Virus record (IMG/VR): IMGVR_UViG_3300046538_000092
Coordinates: 1-45,226 of that record
DNA length: 45,226 nt
Direction: 5' to 3' (one strand)
DNA from: a virus
Made by a program: the position numbers and the translations under genes. This document shows positions 8,370 to 16,919 of the stretch, piece after piece. Under the pieces are notes generated by a model. It was not told where the DNA came from. It did no database searches and saw nothing but the letters and a program-made list of their open reading frames with translations. The stretch's first letter is position 1. The number at the start of each line of letters is the position of its first letter.

Positions 8370-9077
8370 CTACCCGTTATAGGTGAGGAAGTGCGTTGTG
8401 CGCTCTCGGTACGCGGCGCCGTACACCTCGCGACAGCTGAGACGCCCATATAGATGGTGCAGAAGCACGTCGCCATCCAGCCAGATCGCGCCATGGCATG
8501 GTGTTGGGCTGCCGATCGCCATCAAGATGACGTCGCCATTGCTTGGCGTGTCGACCTCAACGAACCCGGCCTTGGTGAAGTTCTCGACGTACAGGTTCTC
8601 GCCGCTGTGCCACCAGTCATCCTTGCGGTGGAAATCCATCAGCGTGATCCCGAGCTCTTGGCGGTAGTAGTCGCGGATAAGGGTGTAACAGTCGATTGCT
8701 CCGTGGACAAAGACCCTGCCCTCAAGCGGCATTTCACCAGCGGCCGGCATCTCATGCCAAGTTGAGACGCCACCCTTCAACCCGACAATCCACCACGCCA
8801 TGCGGCTGACCGCGTGGCTGGCAATATCGTGCAGGCTGGGCTCTGGGCCGGCGTCAGGGTGCGAGTGGACAATGACGATGATGGCGCCCAAGTCTTCAGC
8901 GGCAGCATAGTCTTCAGGGTGCAGGATGAAATGATCCAGCTCTTCCGACTGGTTGCGGCATGGAACATACCGAGGCTTGCCGCGGGAATTGATGACAAGG
9001 CCCACAGCTTCGCGCGGATACTCGGCCAACGCATGCGCCTCGGCGTCAGCGCGGCATTTGTTGAATGCTTCACTCAT
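8370..9077 (-). CDS. K: Tail tip protease-like protein K (JAMM plus NlpC/P60)
   Basis: A 235-residue, two-domain protein of the lambda gpK type. The N-terminal JAMM/Mov34 domain keeps HSHPDAGPEPSLHD (His71, His73, Ser81, Asp84: the zinc site). The C-terminal NlpC/P60 domain has Cys130 in AIDCYTLIRDYY and a His near 195 in PCHGAIWL. It acts in tail tip assembly and perhaps in peptidoglycan cutting at entry. The ATG at 9077 is preferred over an in-frame TTG at 9083, with GAGG 8 nt upstream. It follows L with almost no gap. Confidence 0.88.
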   Translation of the reverse strand: MSEAFNKCRADAEAHALAEYPREAVGLVINSRGKPRYVPCRNQSEELDHFILHPEDYAAAEDLGAIIVIVHSHPDAGPEPSLHDIASHAVSRMAWWIVGLKGGVSTWHEMPAAGEMPLEGRVFVHGAIDCYTLIRDYYRQELGITLMDFHRKDDWWHSGENLYVENFTKAGFVEVDTPSNGDVILMAIGSPTPCHGAIWLDGDVLLHHLYGRLSCREVYGAAYRERTTHFLTYNG

Positions 9078-9079
9078 GA

Positions 9080-9772
9080 TCAAAGCCTCGGCACGCGAGC
9101 GATACCCGGAAAGCCACCAAACGGCAACTCGCCATTAGCGCCGAAGCGCATCTTGCAACCAGTCATGGTGCGACTGCACTGATCCAATGCGAGATTGCTG
9201 GTCGGGCGGTTGGCATAGTCCGCCACCGGCCCGCCGGCGTAACCGCACTCGCCTTTTCGGTACTCCCACAGGCAGGTGCCTGCCACCACCTGACGACGTG
9301 GGAGCTTGACACCCTGCAGGTCGAGCGGTGAGCCAAGCTCGAACTCGATCGCGGCCGGCGTCTCGTTGACCTTGCGCGTGATGATCCAGGTTTCGACCGG
9401 GTACTCTTCGGCTGGGCTGGCAGTGGGGTTGCCGGCGGAGAAGTTAACCGCATCAAGGTACTTGACCAGCGTGCGGCGGCGCTTCAGCTTGACCGCGAGC
9501 AGGTCTTCATACGCCCGGCACAACGCTGAAATGTTCCCGCCGAAATTGCCGACCTGAAGCTTTGGTCTGGCCGGTGATCCCTGGCTGGGCGTGGCGAATT
9601 CGGCAGCATTGATTGGCCAAGGGGTGTACGTGTTGCCCTGCCATACGACGGAGCCCAACAGTTCGTTGGTCCCGGCGTGAAAGCGGATCGTTTGGCCGGG
9701 CAGCACCAACTCAAAGCCTTCCCATATCGTCAGGCCCTTCGCGAGCGAGAGCTGACCTTGAAGTTCGCTCAT
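9080..9772 (-). CDS. L: Minor tail protein L
   Basis: This 230-residue protein resembles lambda gpL, a tail tip component. The C-terminal third carries four cysteines in the order expected for the iron-sulphur site of the family: TCLWEYRKGECGY, then DQCSRTMTGCKMRFG. The N-terminal part is a beta-rich domain. It overlaps the start of M by 4 nt (9769-9772), with K directly after it, so the M-L-K order of lambda is kept. Confidence 0.87.
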   Translation of the reverse strand: MSELQGQLSLAKGLTIWEGFELVLPGQTIRFHAGTNELLGSVVWQGNTYTPWPINAAEFATPSQGSPARPKLQVGNFGGNISALCRAYEDLLAVKLKRRRTLVKYLDAVNFSAGNPTASPAEEYPVETWIITRKVNETPAAIEFELGSPLDLQGVKLPRRQVVAGTCLWEYRKGECGYAGGPVADYANRPTSNLALDQCSRTMTGCKMRFGANGELPFGGFPGIARVPRL

Positions 9773-10098
9773 TCGAACACCTCATCAAAAGTCATGGATA
9801 GGCCGTCAACGCCCTTGGCGATGTTGGTACGGACCCACTCACGACAGACATACTTCCCTGTCGATTGGCCGGAGTGCGTGTAATCGAAGGATTCAATTGC
9901 GCCTCGGGCCTTGAGAAAGGCATCGATGGCTTCGATCTCCACCTTGAGCCGCTTGAAGGTCAGGGCGAGCTTGCGCGGCTGTCGGTTGATACCGGTTCCC
10001 TGCCGCTGCTCGTACCCATCGCCGAACTTGATGACCTTGACCGTCGGGGTGATCGTCTTGGTGGCGTCGTAGGTCGGAACCCATGTGAATGTCGGCAT
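9769..10098 (-). CDS. M: Minor tail protein M
   Basis: A 109-residue protein of the lambda gpM / phage minor tail family (PF05939 type). Visible family features are the N-terminal TFTWVPTYD segment, KFGDGYEQR, and the C-terminal SGKYVCREW type beta strand. It works with H, L and K to start tail tip assembly. It lies 9 nt after the tape-measure gene and overlaps L by ATGA. Confidence 0.88.
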   Translation of the reverse strand: MPTFTWVPTYDATKTITPTVKVIKFGDGYEQRQGTGINRQPRKLALTFKRLKVEIEAIDAFLKARGAIESFDYTHSGQSTGKYVCREWVRTNIAKGVDGLSMTFDEVFE

Positions 10099-10107
10099 GA
10101 CGCCTCC

Positions 10108-13100
10108 TTAAGCGAGTTGCCCGCCATTACGGCGTGCAGTTGCGATTTCCTGACGGCAGACAACCTTGATGGCTTCGGCCAGGCGCGCTGGATCAGGTGA
10201 AGAGCCACCACCTTCGGAGGCGTCTACCGTCACGCTGACGTTGACCGTGCTGGAGTTGGCCCCACCACGAACGCCGAGACGACCTTGTGAGTCGCGGGCC
10301 AGCGGCACGATCGCTTCCGGGCCAGCCTCACCCATCACGCCGGTTTTGCCGTTGGCCATCCCAAATGCCGTTGGCGAACTGACCACGCTGTCGGAGAACG
10401 CGCCGCCGTTGGCGAACATCTGCACGCCGCCGGACCAGGCCCCGCCCTTCGCTTGTGGGAAGTACGTCGACGAGTAGCCGGCTTGTGATGCCCCAACATT
10501 CGACGAAGTCGCACCGGCAGATCCAGAGGCCAGACCATTGCCGCTGCCGCCGAAATAGGCGCCAGCCACATTGGCAGCCAGACCGAACAGCCCGCTCAGT
10601 GCCGAGGAACTCGCCTGCCGCATTGCAATCTTTGCCATATCGGCGAGCACGGACTTGGCGAAGTCACCAAACGACAGCTTTCCGGTCAGAGCGAACTGAG
10701 AAACAGCGTCTTCCATGGAGCTGAACGCGCTGGTGAACAGACTTTTCGTCTGCCCGGCCACGTCGCGCGTCGACTCGAGGTAGTTCTCCCAGGCCGAGGA
10801 TGCGCCAGCACTCCAGCTACCTTGCGCATCGGTCATGTCGTCATAGTTGGCGACCACCGTGTTGCGCAGGTCCTGCTGGCTTTGCGCAACGGCTTTAAGC
10901 TTGGCGTTGTACTCGTCGATGCTCATGCCGCGCGATCCGTCGCCGTACTGGTTGGCCAAGTCGATGCGCTGGGCGTTCGCCTTGTCGTCGATGCCGTTCT
11001 GCTGCTCCGTCAACGATCGCTGACGATCGCCCTGCCCAAGGCCAGAGGCCGCACGCAATCCCTGCTGGCGAAGTGTCTCAACCTGTTGCTGGAGAGCGCT
11101 GGTGTACGTGCCGACCGCCAAAGTTTGCTTGCGCAGGCGCCCTTCTTCGTTGGTGGCGATGATCGACAGTTCGCTGTCGCTATCCTGCTGTGCCTTGACC
11201 ATGGCGCTACGGGCATCGGCGATCTTCTGATCGATCTGGATGACTTGAGCCGCGGTCGCGCCCTTCTTGGTCTTGGACGCTTCGAGCGCATCGATCTCCG
11301 ACTGGTAGCCCTGGGCAACTTCTTCAGCTTGCTGCTGCAACAGACTGACGCGTTGCTCGGTATAACTGGCCTGAGAGATCACCCCTGCCCGCTGCGATGC
11401 TTCGAGCTCCTTGTCCGCGTTTTTGTAGTAGGCCAGGGTTTCGGCCAATACGTTCTTCGCGTTGTTGAAGCTGGTTAGATCGACGCTGCCCGTGGCGCCT
11501 TTGGGGTCCTTGAACTTGTCGTTCAAATTCGCCATGTTCTTGGCGACCGCTGCCGGATCGAGTCGGGAGTCGTTCGGGTTGACCTTCCGAATATCATCCA
11601 GGCTTTTCTTGTAGTCCTTGATCGCCTCGGCACGCTTCTGTTCGTTGGTCAGCGAGGATTTGGTGATCGCGTCGACTTTCGACATTGCGACGACTGCGCT
11701 TTGCTGCGCCTTCGCCTGCTCGCCTTCGTACTTGGCAATGTCTGCTTCGGCGGCTTTCTGGTCCTCCAGCATGTTCAGCCGGTTACGGTAGAGGTCGATC
11801 ATCTCCTGCTTGTTTTGAAACAGGCCAACATCGCCTGACTCTGCTCGAGCGAGATCACGCTGGGCCTGCTCAATATCGGAGCCGATGTTGCTGCGACCGA
11901 TGTTTTTCAGGTTGTCAGCCGCGCGAGCGACAGCGTTGTAACCCTTCTCCCAGAAGCTCAGGTTTTCGAGGATTCTCGGCGTGCGCTCGTTGATGGCGTC
12001 TGCGTATTGCTCGGTCGCCAGCTTGACAGCACCTGCGTGGTCGCCCTGCTCTTCCAAGGCGGCGATCTGCGAATAAACCGAAGCAGTTAGATAGTGATAT
12101 TGCTCATTCAGCGCGGCAGACGCTTTTACTGGCTCGTCTGCCAGCTTGGAAAACTCGGCAACAGTCTCGCTGACGGCTTTGCCGGTAGCCTCCTGCATAG
12201 AGACTGCGGCCTTGGTGATGTCGCCAAAACTTTCGCCAGCTATCTTTCCATTGCCAGCCAGCAATGCGAGCACTTCTGCCGCTTGACCGGTTGTGCCGAC
12301 AGTCGCACTGACTTGGCGGGCAAGCTCGCCCATTTGGCCTGCACTGACACCAGCGAAATTCCCGGTCAGTACCAGTGATTTGTTGTAAGCGTCCTGCTCT
12401 TCGCTGCCCTTGTAATAGGCAACAGCCAGAGCGCCGACGGCGGCAGTGGCCAATGCAATCGGCGCAAGAATGGCAAGCAAGCCAGCAGCTGAAGCGCCAG
12501 CACCTGCACCCAGCTGAGCGACGGCACGAACGCCGCTACCCCAGTCGCCGGACGACAAAGCGTTGCCGAGCTGTACGACGTTTTCCTGCGCCTGGCGGGT
12601 ACCGAGTTTCAGTTTGTCGAACCCGGTCGCAGTTTTTTCGAGCTTCGAGTAATCCTTGTCGATTTTACTCAGCGACGAGTTGTACTGGTCCTGACTGATG
12701 CGACCAGCATCGAGGTGCTTGCCCAACTGCTCAACCTGAGTGTCCAGCTTGGACATTGCCGCCTTGGCCGGATCGATTGCGCCAAGCAGGCTGTTCAGTG
12801 CCTTCTGTTCGTCCAGGGTCGATTTGGCCAGGGCCACCTGCTGCTTATCGAGCTGCGCGGTGATCTTGGTGAACTCGGCCTCGCCATAAGCGCCGGTCTT
12901 GGTGAGTTTCGCCAGACTCTCACGCTGCTTAGCCAGTTCCTGCGTGGTGGTCGCGCCTTTCGACAGCGACTTCTCCAGCGCTTCCATCTCTTTCATCAGG
13001 CCGACGGCGGACTGCTCGGCACGATCACCAGCCTTGGTCAGCTTGTCGAGATCGGTCGCAGCGTTGGCGGCATCAGCCGAATCGACCTTGATGCCGAGTT

Positions 13101-13113
13101 CTGCAATGTTCAT
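10108..13113 (-). CDS. H: Tape measure protein
   Basis: The product has 1001 residues and is rich in alanine, lysine and glutamine. It starts NIAELGIKVDSADA, a typical N-terminus of lambda-type tape measures. Long coiled-coil stretches (about 40-190 and 380-700) surround a hydrophobic alanine-rich membrane-like patch (about 205-235). The C-terminal part holds FANGGAFSDSVVSSPTAFGMANGKTGVMGEAGPEAIVPLAR, here described by its GEAGPEAIVPL motif that is common to the family. It sets tail length and enters the host membrane on infection. The length predicts a tail slightly longer than that of lambda (H is 853 residues). Confidence 0.9.
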   Translation of the reverse strand: MNIAELGIKVDSADAANAATDLDKLTKAGDRAEQSAVGLMKEMEALEKSLSKGATTTQELAKQRESLAKLTKTGAYGEAEFTKITAQLDKQQVALAKSTLDEQKALNSLLGAIDPAKAAMSKLDTQVEQLGKHLDAGRISQDQYNSSLSKIDKDYSKLEKTATGFDKLKLGTRQAQENVVQLGNALSSGDWGSGVRAVAQLGAGAGASAAGLLAILAPIALATAAVGALAVAYYKGSEEQDAYNKSLVLTGNFAGVSAGQMGELARQVSATVGTTGQAAEVLALLAGNGKIAGESFGDITKAAVSMQEATGKAVSETVAEFSKLADEPVKASAALNEQYHYLTASVYSQIAALEEQGDHAGAVKLATEQYADAINERTPRILENLSFWEKGYNAVARAADNLKNIGRSNIGSDIEQAQRDLARAESGDVGLFQNKQEMIDLYRNRLNMLEDQKAAEADIAKYEGEQAKAQQSAVVAMSKVDAITKSSLTNEQKRAEAIKDYKKSLDDIRKVNPNDSRLDPAAVAKNMANLNDKFKDPKGATGSVDLTSFNNAKNVLAETLAYYKNADKELEASQRAGVISQASYTEQRVSLLQQQAEEVAQGYQSEIDALEASKTKKGATAAQVIQIDQKIADARSAMVKAQQDSDSELSIIATNEEGRLRKQTLAVGTYTSALQQQVETLRQQGLRAASGLGQGDRQRSLTEQQNGIDDKANAQRIDLANQYGDGSRGMSIDEYNAKLKAVAQSQQDLRNTVVANYDDMTDAQGSWSAGASSAWENYLESTRDVAGQTKSLFTSAFSSMEDAVSQFALTGKLSFGDFAKSVLADMAKIAMRQASSSALSGLFGLAANVAGAYFGGSGNGLASGSAGATSSNVGASQAGYSSTYFPQAKGGAWSGGVQMFANGGAFSDSVVSSPTAFGMANGKTGVMGEAGPEAIVPLARDSQGRLGVRGGANSSTVNVSVTVDASEGGGSSPDPARLAEAIKVVCRQEIATARRNGGQLA

Positions 13114-13140
13114 CGACTCACCTTGAGTAAGTGCCCGTCT

Positions 13141-13464
13141 TCACGGGCTGTTGTCGCGGGCTTCGGCCATGACTGCGATGGCTTCCGATTCCATTACGCG
13201 GATGTCCTGAAATACACCTGGGCGATCCTTCACTGGCACGCCGACGAGTCGCATTACATTCGGCAGGACGCCGTAATCAAGGCCGGTTGCGCCGCCTGCG
13301 CCCGTACGCCACTGAGTCCCCATCGAATCCATGACGAGGAACGCCTTCCAGTTGTCCGGCCATACTTCGAAAGTCTCGTCATAGTCGTCCGGAGATAGTC
13401 CGAATAACGCCAACTGTTCGGCCGAACTTGAAGGCTCGTATAGCGCACGAGCGGCGGCGGTTAG
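13141..13464 (-). CDS. T: T part of tail chaperone GT, made by -1 frameshift
   Basis: The frame from 13464 to 13141 (107 residues, DUF1799-like: GLSPDDYDETFEVWPDNW) has no ATG and no ribosome site. Its first usable start would be a TTG at 13413. It is open without a stop from the slippery site GGGAAAC at the end of gene G, in the -1 frame. A ribosome shifting back one base on that heptamer would add LTAAARALYEPSSSAEQ and this domain to G, giving a GT fusion of about 234 residues. In lambda, gpGT made this way in a small fraction of translations helps load the tape measure with tail tube protein. Confidence 0.82.
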   Translation of the reverse strand, partial: LTAAARALYEPSSSAEQLALFGLSPDDYDETFEVWPDNWKAFLVMDSMGTQWRTGAGGATGLDYGVLPNVMRLVGVPVKDRPGVFQDIRVMESEAIAVMAEARDNSP

Positions 13465-13844
13465 TTTCCCAGTCGAGCCTTTCCAAAGGCTTCGCTGTAG
13501 GCCTTCACCACCGCGTCAGAAACACCGATGCAGCTTTTCACCAAGGCAGTGATCGACTCGTCATTGAGTTCGTCGTCGAAACCCCAAGACACGACCAAGT
13601 CCTTGATTTGATCAACGCCCTGTTCGATTTCTGCCGCGGTTACTTCGGAAAGGGAGGGCTGTGTACCCTTGAAGCGCTCGCCGATTGCCTCCGCCTTTTC
13701 CTTCCATGAGTCGAACAGCTCAGCCAGCGCCGTACGGTCGCGGTACTTGAACGTGAACGGCACCATTGCCGGCGTGCCACCAACCTGCGGAATGGAAACA
13801 TCAACGGTGAACGTCGGTTTCGGCGCGATGGAAAACTTTGCCAT
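13461..13844 (-). CDS. G: Tail assembly chaperone G
   Basis: This 127-residue protein lies between the tail tube and tape-measure genes, the place of lambda G. It has a beta-rich N-terminus (PTFTVDVSIPQVG, VPFTFKYRD) and a helical, acidic C-terminus. It coats the tape measure during tail assembly and is absent from the finished tail. The final codons CTG GGA AAC TAA contain a perfect X XXY YYZ frameshift heptamer, linking it to the T frame. Confidence 0.85.
   Translation of the reverse strand: MAKFSIAPKPTFTVDVSIPQVGGTPAMVPFTFKYRDRTALAELFDSWKEKAEAIGERFKGTQPSLSEVTAAEIEQGVDQIKDLVVSWGFDDELNDESITALVKSCIGVSDAVVKAYSEAFGKARLGN
13464..13470 (-). promoter_or_regulatory. -1 ribosomal frameshift site GGGAAAC
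   Basis: On the minus strand the heptamer GGGAAAC is in the correct phase (G GGA AAC) one codon before the G stop codon. Lambda uses GGGAAAG at the same place. No strong downstream stem was seen by eye. Confidence 0.82.
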
Positions 13845-13853
13845 GAGGATTCC

Positions 13854-14501
13854 TTACGACAGGTAGCGAGTAGGAGCGGCCTGCAGAGCCAGGGAGACGG
13901 TGCGAGTCAGCAAGTTGTTGCGAGATACCGCAGGCTGGAGCGAGAACGAGGTGTAGGCGCCGTAATACAACTTGTCGGTACCTGGCAGATTCAGGCGAGC
14001 GGCTTGCATCGACTTCGCGGAATCGGCGGCCGTAACGACGGCGACATAGGGCAGAGACGGGTCATCGGCGACAGTCAGCACCATGCTGGCGGCGGATTTG
14101 TCGGTCGGCAGCTGGCGGCCTTGCTGGTCTTCAAGGAAGACGATGTCGGCGTAATTTTGATCTCCGCCGGAGAAGGCGACATCGGTGATCTGAGGGATTT
14201 GAGCCCAGGTCAGTACCTTCGTCAGCGTGCCCGCGCCGGAGCCGGCAGGGAAGATCTGGGTGCTGGTGGTGTCGATCGCTTCCAGGGTGATCGCGGTCGC
14301 GGTCGCTGCCTTGACGCGGACCACTTTGCCGTTGAGGGGCGTCCAACCAGAAGCGATTTGCACGATGTCGCCGGCAACCAAGGTGGCGCCTACGGTGGTG
14401 CAAATGGCTTCGGATGCGTTGGAGATGGCGGAGAACGAGAGCGGAGCGGCGTAGGTAGCGGCATGCTCGAACGTCGCGCCATTCGGGAGTTTGTAGCCCA
14501 T
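13854..14501 (-). CDS. V: Major tail tube protein
   Basis: A 215-residue, beta-rich protein immediately before G, as lambda V is. Features are the N-terminal GYKLPNGATFEHA, a central TLTKVLTWAQIPQITDVAFSGGDQNYADI (described here for its ITDVAFSGGD core), and many threonine-rich strands. It polymerises into the tail tube. The ATG at 14501 follows AGAGGAAAAAACA; an in-frame start at 14540 lies in the upstream terminator and is rejected. Confidence 0.8.
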   Translation of the reverse strand: MGYKLPNGATFEHAATYAAPLSFSAISNASEAICTTVGATLVAGDIVQIASGWTPLNGKVVRVKAATATAITLEAIDTTSTQIFPAGSGAGTLTKVLTWAQIPQITDVAFSGGDQNYADIVFLEDQQGRQLPTDKSAASMVLTVADDPSLPYVAVVTAADSAKSMQAARLNLPGTDKLYYGAYTSFSLQPAVSRNNLLTRTVSLALQAAPTRYLS

Positions 14502-14526
14502 TGTTTTTTCCTCTTTGCAGAAATGA

Positions 14527-14549
14527 CAAAACCCGCTCAATGGCGGGTT
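14527..14549 (-). terminator. Terminator before tail tube gene
   Basis: A CCCGC/GCGGG hairpin (14532-14547) with a short T tract on the minus strand separates the tail terminator gene from the tail tube gene. Late transcripts must read through it. Confidence 0.6.
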
Positions 14550-14572
14550 CTGGGTTTGCCCAGCGGGCTAAT

Positions 14573-14989
14573 TCAGTTGGTGTCGGCTCGGTACAAGAAC
14601 GAAACCGGCACCGTATAGGTGGTGTCGTCTGGAATGCCGGGGCCGGGATCGACCGGCGTCATCGTCACGACGGTCAGTACGCCCTTCGTGTTCTGCTCGT
14701 ACAGCGGGAACAACACAGCGATCTGATCAGCCAGTGCGCCGACTGCACCGCGGTACTTGCCCGACGGCGTCACGATGCTGACCTGGAACACGCCGGTGTA
14801 AAGCTTATGGTCACCGCCGAGTGTGTTGCTCGCGGTGTCCGCTGGCAGCGTGAACGCCTTGAGGTATGTCTCGCCGTCTACGGGCTTGTAAATCTCGTTC
14901 TCGACGACAACTTTCAGCGGTACCGGCAGAGCTTTCGCCCAGGCGATCAGCTTTGCCTCGTAGATTGAGGCGATTGTGTTATGGGACAT
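14573..14989 (-). CDS. U: Tail terminator protein, gpU-like (DUF4128)
   Basis: This 138-residue protein has the DUF4128 / gpU-like pattern: N-terminal helix SIYEAKLIAWAK, then FQVSIVTPSGKYRGAVGALADQI and a closing TVPVSFLYR strand. It caps the tail tube and stops its growth at the head side. It is the neighbour of the tail tube gene, as in lambda. A plus-strand HNH gene lies immediately upstream of its start. Confidence 0.75.
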   Translation of the reverse strand: MSHNTIASIYEAKLIAWAKALPVPLKVVVENEIYKPVDGETYLKAFTLPADTASNTLGGDHKLYTGVFQVSIVTPSGKYRGAVGALADQIAVLFPLYEQNTKGVLTVVTMTPVDPGPGIPDDTTYTVPVSFLYRADTN

Positions 14990-15097
14990 TTTGAAGCCCT
15001 ATATGATTACCGCGTGCAGCTAGGGTCGCCCCCGAAAAGCCGTTTAATCGCCGGCCTGCTGCACTCCCCAAGTGATTACTCTGTGATGGAGAGCAGC

Positions 15098-15637
15098 ATG
15101 GATGAAGTCTGGAAACCCATTGTTGGCTACGAGGTGTATTACGAGGTTTCGAGCGCTGGCCGCGTCCGATCACTTGAGCGCCGCACGATCGACCGAATCG
15201 GCAGGCCTTTCGTTCGCTATGGCAAAATTTTGTACCTGAACACCGAGCACAACGGCTACAAGAGCGTTCGGCTTTGCGTTGAAACCAAGCACCAAATATT
15301 CAAGGTCCACCGTCTGGTTGCATACGCATTCCTATCCGCTCCAAGCAATGGCGACCAAATCAACCACATCAATGGCGCAAAGGATGACAACCGCCCAGAA
15401 AATCTGGAGTGGGTAAGCTGCTCTGAGAACGTGCTACACGCATTTGCCACTGGGCTATGCTCGACCCGTAAAGGCGCAGCAAACGCTCGATCCATTCTTT
15501 GCGACGATGATGTGCGTGCAATCCGCCAACTCAGTGCAGAAAACATGACCTGCGCGGCAATTTCTCGTAAGTACGATGTAAGCGAGGCGACGATACGAAA
15601 CATCCTCAAACGCAGAGCCTGGACTCACGTCGCCTAG
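15098..15637 (+). CDS. HNH homing endonuclease with NUMOD4
   Basis: A 179-residue free-standing endonuclease. An N-terminal NUMOD4 motif (WKPIVGYEVYYEVSSAGRVRSL region, residues 5-26) precedes an HNH core: VHRLVAYAFL, then INHINGAKDDNRPENLEWVS (catalytic His near 90, Asn98, Asn102). A C-terminal helix-turn-helix (about 135-175, ISRKYDVSEATIRNIL) should bind DNA. The ATG at 15098 is chosen because GGAG lies 6 nt upstream; ATG 15086 is in frame. It is inserted against the direction of the late operon between U and Z, and overlaps Z's end by 4 nt. Confidence 0.9.
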   Translation: MDEVWKPIVGYEVYYEVSSAGRVRSLERRTIDRIGRPFVRYGKILYLNTEHNGYKSVRLCVETKHQIFKVHRLVAYAFLSAPSNGDQINHINGAKDDNRPENLEWVSCSENVLHAFATGLCSTRKGAANARSILCDDDVRAIRQLSAENMTCAAISRKYDVSEATIRNILKRRAWTHVA

Positions 15638-16287
15638 ACCTTGTGGGCAGCGATTGCGGCATCAACTATCTGCTGAAACCTTGCAAGCGTCACTCGGATC
15701 ATTCCGGATGGCGCTTGTTTGCTATGCCCATATTCCAAGGCGATACCGTACGGCAGGTTGTTCACGATGTAAGCCGTCTCACCGATACTCAACTGCTCGA
15801 CCTGCAGCTTCAGTTTGGCGAGCGTGACATTGCCTGACGGGTCGATCTGATCGAGCACGCCGTCGGCTGGGGTATCGATTGAGAACTGCCAGTTCCCGCG
15901 AAATCGCCCACCCACGTGGTCCCTGCCGGCGACAAGACCATTCACATTGAAATTCTGGTCGCGTTCAGTCTTGGTCAGGGGCTTGGCGTATTTCACGCTG
16001 CGCTTTAGCTTGCCGGCCTTCGTGAAGTTGCTTTCGGTTAGGTTGATGACCGTATTGCGCACGGCCACCTTGAAGTCATACGCGTCAGCCGCCTCGGTGT
16101 TGGCTTGTCGATGTGCGACGTTGGCTGCCCAGATCTCGGGATTGCCCACCGGCGACATGCGAATGACGCTGCTGCCGATCTCAATCACGATCTCTCGGAA
16201 CGTAGCGTCGAGCCCGGCCTTGGCCTGCTCAGCAAACTGGCGGATGTTCTCGGCGAAGCTGCCATTGAGGCCCGAGTACTTGCTCAC
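15634..16287 (-). CDS. Tail completion / minor tail protein, gpZ or HK97 gp10-like
   Basis: A 217-residue protein upstream of the tail terminator, where lambda has Z. The N-terminal helix (FAENIRQFAEQAKAGLDATFREI) and the C-terminal YGIALEYGHSKQAPSGMIRVTLARFQ, here recognised by its EYGHSKQAP and PSGMIR motifs, are typical of HK97-gp10-like tail completion proteins. It joins the finished tail to the head. It overlaps the next upstream gene by ATGA and the HNH gene at its 3' end by 4 nt. Confidence 0.78.
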   Translation of the reverse strand: MSKYSGLNGSFAENIRQFAEQAKAGLDATFREIVIEIGSSVIRMSPVGNPEIWAANVAHRQANTEAADAYDFKVAVRNTVINLTESNFTKAGKLKRSVKYAKPLTKTERDQNFNVNGLVAGRDHVGGRFRGNWQFSIDTPADGVLDQIDPSGNVTLAKLKLQVEQLSIGETAYIVNNLPYGIALEYGHSKQAPSGMIRVTLARFQQIVDAAIAAHKV

Positions 16288-16655
16288 GATCGCACCTGCA
16301 GCTCGTACAGAATCGGTGTGCCGGCCGGGTTGATCTCTTTCAGCGGCGGGACGATTGACCAGGTGCGACCTTGGACAATGACCTTGTTCAGCAGGTCAGG
16401 CGCCCACGCAAGCCCCCGCGCAGCGATCTTGAGCTTCTTGTCGCCTTGCTTGATGAGGCTGTTGTTCTGGAATTCTTGGCCAGTGAAGTCAAGCAGGATG
16501 CCTTGAGCGGTCTGTTCGGTGGTTGTGTCAGGCGGCGCGGTACCGGTGTCGGGGTCGTACTCACCGACGATGACTGCTCGAATGGTCACGGGCTGGCCGA
16601 ACTCCGTGATCATCTCCAGAGCCATCACGGCCATTTCGTCGTAGAAGGTGGCCAT
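16284..16655 (-). CDS. Head-tail joining protein
   Basis: This 123-residue, beta-rich protein is placed between the connector genes and the tail completion gene, the site of a head-tail stopper. The pattern VTIRAVIVGEYDPDTGTAPPDTTT followed by a strand and GRTWSIVPP matches the small barrel of stopper proteins. The family is not certain; the role is inferred from gene order and predicted fold. It is translationally coupled to the next gene (4-nt overlap). Confidence 0.6.
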   Translation of the reverse strand: MATFYDEMAVMALEMITEFGQPVTIRAVIVGEYDPDTGTAPPDTTTEQTAQGILLDFTGQEFQNNSLIKQGDKKLKIAARGLAWAPDLLNKVIVQGRTWSIVPPLKEINPAGTPILYELQVRS

Positions 16656-16670
16656 GGTTGCTCCAGATGC

Positions 16671-16696
16671 AAAAAAACCCAGCGCGATGGCTGGGC
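16671..16696 (-). terminator. Terminator upstream of stopper gene
   Basis: CCCAGC/GCTGGG (16678-16695) followed on the minus strand by a run of seven T (16671-16677). It ends just before the ribosome site of the gene starting at 16655. Confidence 0.72.
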
Positions 16697-16717
16697 TTCA
16701 GAGTTGAATTCTATCGA

Positions 16718-16882
16718 TTAGAAACTAGGCATTCTTTCGATGTAAGCCTTTAAAGCCTCATCGGCGATTGTGATGGCACGCTTCGCCGTCTCCGGATCAT
16801 TCACGTTGCCCGCCATTCCGGAAATTGCTGCAAGATATGCCTTTATCCAAAATTCACGCTTGTCGTTTGCAGTCGGGGTCAT
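16718..16882 (-). CDS. 54-residue protein in the connector region
   Basis: A short frame with an excellent ribosome site (AGGGAGG, 7 nt before the ATG at 16882). The product MTPTANDKREFWIKAYLAAI..., 54 residues, looks like one or two helices with an aromatic N-terminus. It fills the gap between the connector gene at 17420 and the terminator at 16671, on the same strand. The function is unknown; its conserved setting suggests a virion or assembly factor. Confidence 0.6.
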   Translation of the reverse strand: MTPTANDKREFWIKAYLAAISGMAGNVNDPETAKRAITIADEALKAYIERMPSF

Positions 16883-16919
16883 CTCGCTACCTCCCTTATC
16901 TCGTAAAATAACGCTACCA

